A stretch of 64,000 nt of DNA from Ruminococcus sp. (GTDB lineage Bacteria > Bacillota > Clostridia > Oscillospirales > Acutalibacteraceae), in the NCBI GenBank assembly GCA_017403985.1, contig JAFRDE010000020.1:203374-267373 (forward strand), in the 5' to 3' direction. Below, in pieces: positions 37,676-45,280 of the stretch; position 1 is the stretch's first letter, and each line of letters begins with the position of its first letter. Both the position numbers and the translations under genes were made by a program. The notes beneath the pieces are model-generated. The model was not told the DNA's origin, made no database searches, and was given only the letters and a program-made list of their open reading frames with translations.

Positions 37676-38653
37676 TTAAGCCGTCAGACAAGGTCTGTCA
37701 GCTAAGATCAGATTTGCCAAGGCAAACATAATGTTGAACTTAGCTATCTGTTTTTGCAGTCCTCGGTATCGCGTTTTCTTGAAGCCAAGCTGCCGTTTGA
37801 CGACAGCGAACACATGCTCGACCTTCGCTCTTACCGATGACTTTTGATGTTCTATTTTCTTAGCGGCATACTTACCGCTTCTGCTTAGCTTGTTGAGTTG
37901 AGATGGACGACGGTTGATTTGGTATTTGATCTTTTTGCCTTGTTTGTTACGAACAATAGCTGTTTCTCTTTTATCTGCGCCGGTATAACCTGCGTCGCCG
38001 TTGACGGTTTCTTCTTCACCGGTCAACAGATTTTCTGTTTGTGTGACGTCATGGATATTTGCCGATGTGCCTACTACCGTATGCACCAATCCGCTGTCCT
38101 TATCCACGCCAATAGGCGCTTTATAGCCAAAATGCCAGTCGTTTCCCTTCTTGACCGACTTCGCTTCGGGATCTCTCTGCTTTTCTTTGTTCTTCGTTGA
38201 TGAAGGCGCAGCAATAATGGTGGAGTCTACGATGGTTCCCTTCTTGAGAATCAGTCCGCGCTCCATCAGCATTTTTACTACCTGAGTAAACAGCTTTTCC
38301 TGCAAACCGCTTCGAATCAGCAGATTGCGGAATCTTCCGAGAGTGTCGCCGTTGGGTATCTGGTTACTGGAATCGACGCAGCAGAAGTCCGAAAAGGCGC
38401 GGCTGTCGATTACCTCTGCGACACATCCTTCATCGGAAAGATCGTAGAGGTTTTGCAGAAGATAAATCCTGAGCATTAGTTCCAGATCGTAGGGCTTGTT
38501 TCCGCGCTCTCCTTTGTAATAGTGCGGTCTGATCAGCTCCAGCCATTCTCCCCACGGAACGATGCGGTCTATCTTGCTTAAGAATTCTTTTTTCTTGGTA
38601 CGCACTTGTGCCAGCTCGTCGTTAAACGCTGACAAACTCATTTGTTTGTTCAT
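37676..38653 (-). CDS. IS5-family DDE transposase
   Basis: 325 residues with an N-terminal helical DNA-binding part (YDLELMLRIYLLQNLYDLSDEG) and a DDE core. The acidic residues are visible as D143 (TIVDSTIIAAP), D220 (VNGDAGYTGAD) and E279 (SVRAKVEHVFAVVKRQLGF, the Y/R-x-E region). It moves the element by cut-and-paste. No frameshift or internal stop is seen, so it is probably active. Confidence 0.93.
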   Translation of the reverse strand: MNKQMSLSAFNDELAQVRTKKKEFLSKIDRIVPWGEWLELIRPHYYKGERGNKPYDLELMLRIYLLQNLYDLSDEGCVAEVIDSRAFSDFCCVDSSNQIPNGDTLGRFRNLLIRSGLQEKLFTQVVKMLMERGLILKKGTIVDSTIIAAPSSTKNKEKQRDPEAKSVKKGNDWHFGYKAPIGVDKDSGLVHTVVGTSANIHDVTQTENLLTGEEETVNGDAGYTGADKRETAIVRNKQGKKIKYQINRRPSQLNKLSRSGKYAAKKIEHQKSSVRAKVEHVFAVVKRQLGFKKTRYRGLQKQIAKFNIMFALANLILADRPCLTA

Positions 38654-38714
38654 GCATCTATTATATCATACTTTGGCTTTTATCGCTACATCTTTGTGCG
38701 GTATTGCCTTTATT

Positions 38715-39011
38715 TTATTTATTAGATGCAGCAGACATATCGACCCTTTTTAGTACCAAGTCTTTATTCCCACAACCGAGGCAACCGTTCTCTTTCAGTC
38801 GCTCATAGGTCTTCTTGATATTCTGCCCCTGAGAACGCAGGCTCATCTCACACTGATGACACTTGATCTCATACAGTACGCCATCCTCAAGCGAATCGAG
38901 GTCTGAGATACCTTCGCCGACAGCTTTGTACGGATAATCCTCGCGCAGATATGCCGGAGTAGGTTTTTCTGCAGATTTCTCAACAGGTTCGTTTTTTCTC
39001 TTGCCAAACAT
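38715..39011 (-). CDS. small zinc-ribbon-like protein
   Basis: About 98 residues. KCHQCEMSLRSQGQ and NGCLGCGNKDLV give two CxxC pairs, a likely zinc site. The N-terminal part is charged, without a membrane segment. GAGGTGG sits five bases before the ATG, so I prefer it over a GTG three codons earlier. I do not recognise a named family. The stop codon shares two bases with the IS target duplication. Confidence 0.65.
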   Translation of the reverse strand: MFGKRKNEPVEKSAEKPTPAYLREDYPYKAVGEGISDLDSLEDGVLYEIKCHQCEMSLRSQGQNIKKTYERLKENGCLGCGNKDLVLKRVDMSAASNK

Positions 39012-39231
39012 ATATTCCACCTCATATTTTCATCACTTTACTTGCTAATCATACTATAGAATAAAAGCTGTGTCAAATTCATCAAAGTCTCAACAAAAAT
39101 ACAATACTATTATTTTGTTGCGTTGGAGAGTGCTGACCGCTCATGCGTTCTTCTTTAAATTGTGTTTTCGACCATCGGCAAACATTTCTTTTTCAATTCA
39201 GTTTAATAGTAATCCACGCAATAGTAATATC

Positions 39232-40389
39232 CTATTTATCCTGATAATAGTTGATTCCCAGTTTTTGATACAGATTATACTTCTCTTTCGCTTGGGATGT
39301 ATCCACTTTATCTTTCTCGCCGCTGAACAGGGCGACGATCCCGCTTTTCGCAAAGCGGAATATCTGATACAGCCATGCGAAAGGTTTCAGAAAACGATGC
39401 TTCTGATAAGCTTTCCATGTGCTTTCGCCGGTCATTTGCAGATAGCGGAACAGCCCGTATCGTGACACATCCGTCGAAATATTCTCCACCGGATTACCTT
39501 CATGCAGTCGTTTCTTACCGAAATTGCCGTAGTCGAAGACCAATTCCATCAGCTGCATCGCCGTTTGCTCGTCAGCATTATCACACCAAGTGATCTCATC
39601 GAGCAAGCCGAACCACAGCTTGCACATCTTCGTGATCGTCGTCGCCAAGGTCTCCAAACCCGGCTCGCGCGCAAGCGCCGCAAAACACTCCGTCCACATC
39701 TTATCATCCAAATGCGCATGAACATACATCATCCAGTCGATGATCTGCCGGATACCGAGTCCGCCATACAGATGGCTGCGGATATGGTCGAGCAACACCA
39801 GTCCGTTGATCTCTGTCGGCAGAACCGGAAAGTCTTTTCCGTACAATTCGCACGAAACTGCCTGCGAAATCCCCTCTGCGATCAAATGCTCAAAATCCCA
39901 GTTTTCCTCACAATAGCGGCAGTGCAGTTCAAAAACCGTTTCATTTTTGCTGTAATCATAATGCCGATCGGTCTTATGCGAAAAAGCATAACCGTTATCG
40001 GTCATCAGCTGATTCGCTTCCTCTATCCGATCCGTCGGAACGACAAAGTCGATATCGCCCATCGTGCGCTGCATCGGAACAGGATAATACTGCGCCGCCG
40101 CAAAGCCCTTGAGGATCACTAAAGGGATACCTGCGTCATGAAACAGCTTCAAAAGATTCGTCTGTTCATCGAGGATCTGAAAGAAGCGCATCTTATTCTG
40201 CGCCGCGGGGATCCGCCATTTGTCCGCTTCCTCTTTAGGGACAGCGGGAGCGGCAAGTCCGACCACCGTCTGGTCCTTTGCTTCCTGCAATACCGCATCC
40301 CAGTCAACGCCCTCAGGAAAGCGCGGCTCCGCACCGAACAGCGACGCCTTGAGCAGTTCAAGGAGCGCCTGTTGATTCACGTTAATCAT
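39232..40389 (-). CDS. nucleotidyltransferase-fold protein (NTP_transf_5 type), second copy
   Basis: 385 residues. IPLVILKGFAAAQYYPVPMQRTMGDIDFVVPTDR carries the same K-G and G-D-I-D-F pattern as the protein at 5142, and FELHCRYCEENWDFEHL follows the same layout. Its gene is G+C-richer and stands alone outside the glycan cluster. Function of the family is unknown; adenylyl or other nucleotidyl transfer is the general expectation. Confidence 0.75.
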   Translation of the reverse strand: MINVNQQALLELLKASLFGAEPRFPEGVDWDAVLQEAKDQTVVGLAAPAVPKEEADKWRIPAAQNKMRFFQILDEQTNLLKLFHDAGIPLVILKGFAAAQYYPVPMQRTMGDIDFVVPTDRIEEANQLMTDNGYAFSHKTDRHYDYSKNETVFELHCRYCEENWDFEHLIAEGISQAVSCELYGKDFPVLPTEINGLVLLDHIRSHLYGGLGIRQIIDWMMYVHAHLDDKMWTECFAALAREPGLETLATTITKMCKLWFGLLDEITWCDNADEQTAMQLMELVFDYGNFGKKRLHEGNPVENISTDVSRYGLFRYLQMTGESTWKAYQKHRFLKPFAWLYQIFRFAKSGIVALFSGEKDKVDTSQAKEKYNLYQKLGINYYQDK

Positions 40390-40475
40390 AAGCGACCTCC
40401 TTCAACAAACTTCTGACAACAATAGTATCATACCGCGCAGGGAAATGCAAGAGATACGCCGCATGAAACTGAATA

Positions 40476-40505
40476 TAAAAACAGAGCAGATCACACGACC
40501 TGCCC
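40476..40505 (-). terminator. terminator after the 189-residue protein gene
   Basis: A nine-bp stem with a GTGT loop (40484-40505, two wobbles on the minus strand) followed by TGTTTTTA. It lies just past the stop of the 40512-41081 gene. Confidence 0.75.
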
Positions 40506-40511
40506 TTTTGA

Positions 40512-41081
40512 CTATGCCTGATTCTTCTCTCTGTTGCTGAACGCTACGATCGCACCGATGTTATCCACAATGAATCGCTGCGCTTTCGGGCTGTAGAACA
40601 CACCCTCATACGTCCCGTACTGCCCGCTTCTCTCTTCGGTGAAGATACCGATAGATTCTCCCTGCGGAGACGGTCTGCGCCGGGTTTTGTTGTTTACAAT
40701 GACATTGGTGAGCAGTCCCGCTTCTACCAGCCATTCTAAAACGGCTTTTGATTTCAGCTCATTCATCTGCGCGGTATCGATCAGCGCGTTGATCCGCTTG
40801 GTGAGCTCCGTGATCGAGATACCGTATTCGGCGTACTCAAACCGCGCGAGCTGTTCGGGTGTGATCGCAAAAGGTTTTCTATCGGGCATTTCAACCTTAA
40901 ACCTGCCCTTATTATCGACAATCTTCTTCAGCAGATCGGCTGTATAAAACAGACAGCGTGATATCCTCACGTTGTTGACGACGTCGTTCTCCCCCACCTC
41001 TTCACCGGTCAGAGGATTGATTCCTTTTGCGAGCTTTTCCAGATATGCCTGCGCGTGAGCAATGATCTCGAGTTCTGTCAT
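40512..41081 (-). CDS. conserved hypothetical protein, 189 residues
   Basis: I do not recognise the family. The N-terminus has HAQAYLEKLAKGINPLTGE, followed by a region with helices of winged-helix character (SKAVLEWLVEAGLLTN). The C-terminus reads GTYEGVFYSPKAQRFIVDNIGAIVAF. It is soluble with no cysteine cluster. A good promoter and its own terminator show that it is a single-gene unit. GGAGG precedes the ATG. Confidence 0.7.
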   Translation of the reverse strand: MTELEIIAHAQAYLEKLAKGINPLTGEEVGENDVVNNVRISRCLFYTADLLKKIVDNKGRFKVEMPDRKPFAITPEQLARFEYAEYGISITELTKRINALIDTAQMNELKSKAVLEWLVEAGLLTNVIVNNKTRRRPSPQGESIGIFTEERSGQYGTYEGVFYSPKAQRFIVDNIGAIVAFSNREKNQA

Positions 41082-41127
41082 AATAAAACCTCCTGTCGTA
41101 TTAGATAATATGTTCTAATTTATCCCT

Positions 41128-41157
41128 ATAATACCACATGTCTGGTATCTTCGTCAA
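41128..41157 (-). promoter_or_regulatory. promoter of the 189-residue protein gene with dyad in the spacer
   Basis: TTGACG (41152-41157) and TATTAT (41128-41133) on the minus strand, 18 bases apart. The spacer carries an inverted repeat ATACCA-6-TGGTAT (41131-41148), a possible operator. A second dyad, ATTAGA-8-TCTAAT (41100-41119), lies in the leader. Confidence 0.6.
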
Positions 41158-41193
41158 TAGTGGTTTCTGCTTTTTTCAAAAAGAAATGCTGTA

Positions 41194-41222
41194 TTGATTT
41201 GACTGTCGAATCATGTTATAAT
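41194..41222 (+). promoter_or_regulatory. promoter of the GIY-YIG gene
   Basis: TTGATT (41194-41199), 17 bases, perfect TATAAT (41217-41222). The position of the -10 box rules out the ATG at 41224 and supports the start at 41257. Confidence 0.75.
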
Positions 41223-41256
41223 TATGTATCATAGCCACAGCGAGGGGCGGTATAAA

Positions 41257-41859
41257 ATGGCAAAAGGGTACATCTATATCATGACGAATCAGGCTCTCGG
41301 AAACGATATTGTAAAGATCGGATATGCGAAGAATGTTGAAAACCGTCGTAAACAGCTTAGCACTACTGCACTCCCCTTTGAATATGAAGTATATGCCACC
41401 TACGAGACCTCCGGAAATCTGGAAGATAAGAAGCTTCACAAACTGATTGATAACCTGAATCCCGATCTGCGGGTCGCAAAAAACCGCGAGTTCTTCATCA
41501 TGACGCCGGAGGATGCATACGAGCTTCTGGAAGCGATCGCCATTATCAGCGGCTCAAAAGACAAATTAAAAAAGAAGCGACCTGATAAAGAGAACTCCTC
41601 TCACAAGACCAGAAAGCCTCCGGTGGACTTTTATAAATGTAATATTCCGAACGGAGCAGAGCTTATTTTCGTCGACGATCCTGCTGTTGTATGCACCGTG
41701 GAAAGCAACCGAAAGGTGCTGTATAATGATGAGTTGACCTCCCTCTCCGCTATTGCAAGAAGCATCAAGGGCTTTCCGGTAGCCGGTCCTTCCTGCTTTA
41801 CTTATCAGGGAAGGCTTGTTGCCGATATTGCCAGAGAAACGCAGTGGAAGGATGACTGA
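41257..41859 (+). CDS. GIY-YIG nuclease-domain protein with C-terminal DUF4357/RAMA-like domain
   Basis: About 200 residues. The N-terminus GYIYIMTNQALG and VKIGYAKNVENRRKQLS carry the GIY and YIG motifs of the T5orf172-like group, with REFF further on. A basic linker (KKKRPDKENSSHKTRK) leads to a C-terminal domain with DDPAVVCTVESNRKVLYND and LSAIARSIKGFPVAGPSCFTYQGRL, resembling the DUF4357/RAMA domain. GAGGGGCGG at nine bases fixes the start. It is one of very few plus-strand genes here. Role unknown; DNA-end cleavage or mobile-element control are possible. Confidence 0.8.
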   Translation: MAKGYIYIMTNQALGNDIVKIGYAKNVENRRKQLSTTALPFEYEVYATYETSGNLEDKKLHKLIDNLNPDLRVAKNREFFIMTPEDAYELLEAIAIISGSKDKLKKKRPDKENSSHKTRKPPVDFYKCNIPNGAELIFVDDPAVVCTVESNRKVLYNDELTSLSAIARSIKGFPVAGPSCFTYQGRLVADIARETQWKDD

Positions 41860-41938
41860 TGAACAGTACATCCATCTGAGAAAACATCCTTGTCAGCACA
41901 TAATGACTTTACAAAACATATCTTTCATTCATACAGAA

Positions 41939-41971
41939 ACCGCCGTGAATCATTCACGACGGTCATTTTTT
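41939..41971 (+). terminator. terminator after the GIY-YIG gene
   Basis: An 11-bp stem with one mismatch (41939-41963, loop TCA) followed by TTTTTT. It also reaches the 3' end of the converging cohesin-like gene. Confidence 0.75.
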
Positions 41972-42785
41972 ATTCTATCGGTTTTTCTCTCGGATCATCA
42001 GAATCATCCGTATCTGCTTCATCTTCGGGAGAAGCGTTATTATCCGGTTCTGCTGCATCAGCTTCCTTTTTCTTGTCTGCTGTTTTCCTGCCGATCATGA
42101 TACCCGCGAACACCAGCGCCGCGATCAAGACGACAATTCCCACGCCGATCAGGATGTATTTCACCGCATGGTTCTTCCGCAGGTCGATAACCTCGCCTGT
42201 TTCCGGATCGATATATTCGTCGGAATCCGAGCCGTTTTTGATATAGGAGCGTGAAGAAGATCCGCTTTTATCTGTTTTTGATGACACACCGGAAGATGCT
42301 TTGGAAGAAGCGTTTGAAGCGGCTCCCGATACGACGTCATCCTTGCCGAGCTTCACCTCGATCGATGAATCGGAAAAGCCTCCCAGCATCTTCGGTTCGC
42401 CGTCGGCAGCCTGACTGATACGCAGACCGAAGGTGCAGGTCCCCGCTTGAATCGCCTTGAACGCAACGCGGCACAGCTTGCCCTTGACCGCTCCGCTGTC
42501 CGCTAAAGCGATTTTAACCAAACCGTTCTCTTTCGCGGATCGTACAGTAGAGGATTTCTGTGCGGCGCTTGTCTCACGGTACTCGACAAAGCTCTCGTCA
42601 AAGCTCAGCTCCATCACCGCCGCGCTAACGTCAACGGTACTGTAAACGTCGATATAAAACACGGTGCTGTTCTCGGATTTCGGCACGTATTCACAGTAGA
42701 AGCCGCTTTCAGCCGAACACGGGATCCCGATGAACAACATCAGCAAAACGATCATCCATGCCGCTGCACGTTTCAAAAACCTCAC
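41970..42785 (-). CDS. membrane-anchored cohesin-like surface protein
   Basis: 271 residues. A signal peptide (MRFLKRAAAWMIVLLMLFIG, GTG start) is followed by a beta-rich domain of about 110 residues. Its STVDVSAAVMELSFDESFVEY and ADSGAVKGKLCRVAFKAIQAGTCTF resemble cohesin-type domains, which form dockerin contacts or structural roles outside the cell. Then come a serine-rich linker, YIDPETGEVIDLRKN, a membrane helix (YILIGVGIVVLIAALVFAGI) and an acidic cytoplasmic tail. It may present a binding domain at the surface. The domain assignment is by pattern only. Confidence 0.65.
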   Translation of the reverse strand: MRFLKRAAAWMIVLLMLFIGIPCSAESGFYCEYVPKSENSTVFYIDVYSTVDVSAAVMELSFDESFVEYRETSAAQKSSTVRSAKENGLVKIALADSGAVKGKLCRVAFKAIQAGTCTFGLRISQAADGEPKMLGGFSDSSIEVKLGKDDVVSGAASNASSKASSGVSSKTDKSGSSSRSYIKNGSDSDEYIDPETGEVIDLRKNHAVKYILIGVGIVVLIAALVFAGIMIGRKTADKKKEADAAEPDNNASPEDEADTDDSDDPREKPIE

Positions 42786-43024
42786 CTACCTTACCTATTC
42801 CTGATATCATCATACATGAAAATGCCGGATTTGTCCATAGCCGACACACGAATGGAAGAATCATAACAAAAAACAGTCGAAAAATCATTTGTTCCCAGCT
42901 TGACATTAGCAGGTATGACTGTGGTTTCCATATGTTGACATATTTTCATTATATCGGCGCTGAATAATCCTCTAATGAAATACGTAAATATCTGCTAACC
43001 GAAAAACACCATCTTTCCGCTCGA

Positions 43025-44809
43025 TTATATGTCCCATCCGTCTTTTTGATCGAGCACCGCAAAAAGCGCGTGTTCCTTTTCGTCGATCATCTCTGTCTTA
43101 TCGCCGAAAAGCATCAAATTGTCGGAGCCTTTGTTTTGTTCCCACTTTGGCAGACTGCCGCCGTTGGGGTCGCCGGATGTTGCAAAGTTCTTCCAGTAGC
43201 CGACCATTTCTGCGCTGAGCTCCCTATCGCGGTCATCGTACAGCTTTGAGCCGTCGGGGATATTGCCGTAGCAGTAGACTTCCTCGCCGCTGTGCCAGTC
43301 ACCGAGTCTGCCGTTTGTTTTGGCAAAGAGGTATTCATACACCGGTATATCGTTTTCGACGGCAAGGCGGTTCAGGCAGTAGTGGGGATAATCGAAGAAC
43401 ACCGCGCCGTAGATCTCTGCCCAGTATTCATCCGCCTGTTCATCCGTTTCAGCGGGATAAATCTCAAGAATTTCATCGGTCAGATCGCCGAAGTACTCGC
43501 GGATCTTGCTCTCGTAATTCTTCATGCTCGCATGGTCGAAAATGATGAACGCCGCGCTTTCTTCATCGTTGTAGCCGTGAAGGATCGCCGTTTCGTTATG
43601 CACGCCCTTTTTGTAGGATTCATAGGGCGTTTCGGTCAGGGCATAGCCGTCGACCGTCATATGGTGATGCTGCTCCGCCTGAGCGACCAGCTTTTCCGCG
43701 GGGAGCTTTCTCAGTTCGTCAACAGAGGTACAGCCGTATTCTTCCTTTGTCTTCTCTCCCGCTTCGAGGGCTTCTTCCATCGTGCGGAAGGAGTGCGGCG
43801 GATCGACGGATGCGACAGTGGAGCTTTCGAGGATCACGCGCCGGAACAGTCCTTTTGCGAGGGGCGACGTACACAGCGCGCTGACGCTTGCCGCCCCTGC
43901 CGATTCACCGGCAAGGGTAATATTATCGGGATCGCCGCCGAACGCCGCGATATTGTCGCGCACCCATTCGAGCGCCTTGATCTGGTCGAGCATCCCGTAG
44001 TTGCCGGTGGTGCCGTTCGGAGACTGTGCCGCCAGCTCTTCATCGGCATAATAGCCGAAGACGCCCAGACGGTAGGCGGGCTCGACAACGATCGCGCCTT
44101 CCTTAGCCAGCCCCTCGCCGCAGTGATCCTTGTACCAAGAATGACCGGTTTTGAGCGAGCCGCCGTGGATGAATACCACGACAGGCAGGTTTTTCGTATC
44201 GCCCGCCGGCTTCCAGACATTCAGATAGAGCGAGTCCTCACTGACGGGTACGATGTAATTATCGTCGAGCGATATCTCGTAATCGTGATAGCCGATTATC
44301 TGCGTGAGCGAATCAACGATCGGCAAATTCTGCGGCTGCATGCTCATGGGCGCGTAGTGATCGGCTTTCAGCACGCCGCCCCACGGCTTTGCGTCCTGCG
44401 GCTCCTTCCATCTCAGCTCGCCGACGGGAGGTTCGGCATACGGAACGCCCGCATATATCTCATAGCTATTATCCTCGCTGTACACGCCCTGCAGATCGCC
44501 TTGCTTGACCGTGACGATATCGGTCATTTCGGGGTTCTTCACATTGACGGCAGGTACGCGCTGTATGGGCGGCCATGTCAGGAACACGACGCCGACAAAC
44601 AGCGCCAGCCATCCGAGAAGAACAGTACCTTTTAAGTACCACCTGTTCTTTTTTCTGACGATCAGGCGGTGTAAACCGTAATACCCTGCGCCGAGTACGG
44701 CGGTCAGGATAAATCCGATCACTGTGTTTTTATTCAGCTCTAATACAATGAACATCAGTGCAAGCAACAGCGCCGAGAATATCACAAACAGAATTTTTTT
44801 CACTTTCAT
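43025..44809 (-). CDS. membrane-anchored type-B carboxylesterase
   Basis: 594 residues. Two or three membrane helices occupy the first 90 residues. A full carboxylesterase/lipase domain follows: GVYSEDNSYEIYAGVPYAEPPVGELRW, the oxyanion loop FIHGGSLKTGH, the nucleophile TLAGESAGAASVS and a late histidine in LGDWHSGEEVY. It should hydrolyse esters outside the membrane. The N-terminal membrane part is unusual for the family. GGAGG precedes the ATG, which overlaps the stop of the cohesin-like fragment upstream. Confidence 0.87.
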   Translation of the reverse strand: MKVKKILFVIFSALLLALMFIVLELNKNTVIGFILTAVLGAGYYGLHRLIVRKKNRWYLKGTVLLGWLALFVGVVFLTWPPIQRVPAVNVKNPEMTDIVTVKQGDLQGVYSEDNSYEIYAGVPYAEPPVGELRWKEPQDAKPWGGVLKADHYAPMSMQPQNLPIVDSLTQIIGYHDYEISLDDNYIVPVSEDSLYLNVWKPAGDTKNLPVVVFIHGGSLKTGHSWYKDHCGEGLAKEGAIVVEPAYRLGVFGYYADEELAAQSPNGTTGNYGMLDQIKALEWVRDNIAAFGGDPDNITLAGESAGAASVSALCTSPLAKGLFRRVILESSTVASVDPPHSFRTMEEALEAGEKTKEEYGCTSVDELRKLPAEKLVAQAEQHHHMTVDGYALTETPYESYKKGVHNETAILHGYNDEESAAFIIFDHASMKNYESKIREYFGDLTDEILEIYPAETDEQADEYWAEIYGAVFFDYPHYCLNRLAVENDIPVYEYLFAKTNGRLGDWHSGEEVYCYGNIPDGSKLYDDRDRELSAEMVGYWKNFATSGDPNGGSLPKWEQNKGSDNLMLFGDKTEMIDEKEHALFAVLDQKDGWDI

Positions 44810-45027
44810 AGTTTCCTCCGCGATAGTTGGGAATACATGGTATCAAATAGCCTGCCGTTTACGTCGCCGCTGTCGGCAAGAGAGATTTTCACACAGCCGT
44901 CACTGCAAACCGCGCGCACGGTTGAGCTTTTCCGGGCAGCGCTCACCTCACGATATTCGGCGATGCTGTCGTCAAAACGCAGTTGCATGACCGCTGAGCT
45001 TACATCAATTGAATAGGAAATCCTCAT
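44806..45027 (-). pseudogene. fragment of a cohesin-like domain
   Basis: A 73-codon frame whose first 60 residues match the cohesin-like protein at 41970: IDVSSAVMQLRFDDSIAEYRE against VDVSAAVMELSFDESFVEYRE, then KSSTVR and ADSGDVNGRL. It lacks the signal peptide, the start of the domain and everything after the match. It is therefore a partial, decaying duplicate. Its stop overlaps the esterase ATG, so its translation could still affect the esterase. Confidence 0.7.
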
Positions 45028-45187
45028 GGATCATAACAGCAGTACCGACAGCAAAATTGCCAATCTTTACAATTCTTTTCTCTTTATAATCGGTTCCATT
45101 CAGCTATATTATAGGTTGTTTGATCAACATAGTCAACACATGATAAACGGCTCACCATATATCATCCAATAGAATCCAACAACTGAG

Positions 45188-45224
45188 TGAAAAAAGAAAG
45201 CAGACACGTTTGGTGCCCACTTTC
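45188..45224 (-). terminator. terminator after the heptad-repeat protein gene
   Basis: On the minus strand a 12-bp stem (45196-45224) with three wobbles and loop CAAAC, followed by TTTTTTCA. Confidence 0.8.
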
Positions 45225-45280
45225 CTTTTACCCGTTCAGCATTTCTGCAGGTGATATTTTATTTATGCAGTTTTCATCGC

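Larger units (their letters stand above)
37577..38709 (-). mobile_element. IS5-like insertion sequence, intact
   Basis: A 1133-bp element. Its ends are 16-bp inverted repeats, AGGCAACACCGCACAA at 37577-37592 and the complement of AGGCAATACCGCACAA at 38694-38709, with one mismatch. It is flanked by a direct 7-bp target duplication TTATTTT (37570-37576 and 38710-38716). The transposase frame is open. The exact ends and duplication suggest a recent insertion. The right-hand duplication overlaps the stop codon of the zinc-ribbon gene without destroying it. Confidence 0.92.

Noticed and set aside
43292-44635. Long plus-strand open frame (447 codons) opposite the esterase
   Set aside because: It is antisense to a well-supported esterase with all catalytic motifs. 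Its translation is low-complexity and it has no ribosome site. Such frames are common opposite G+C-rich genes.
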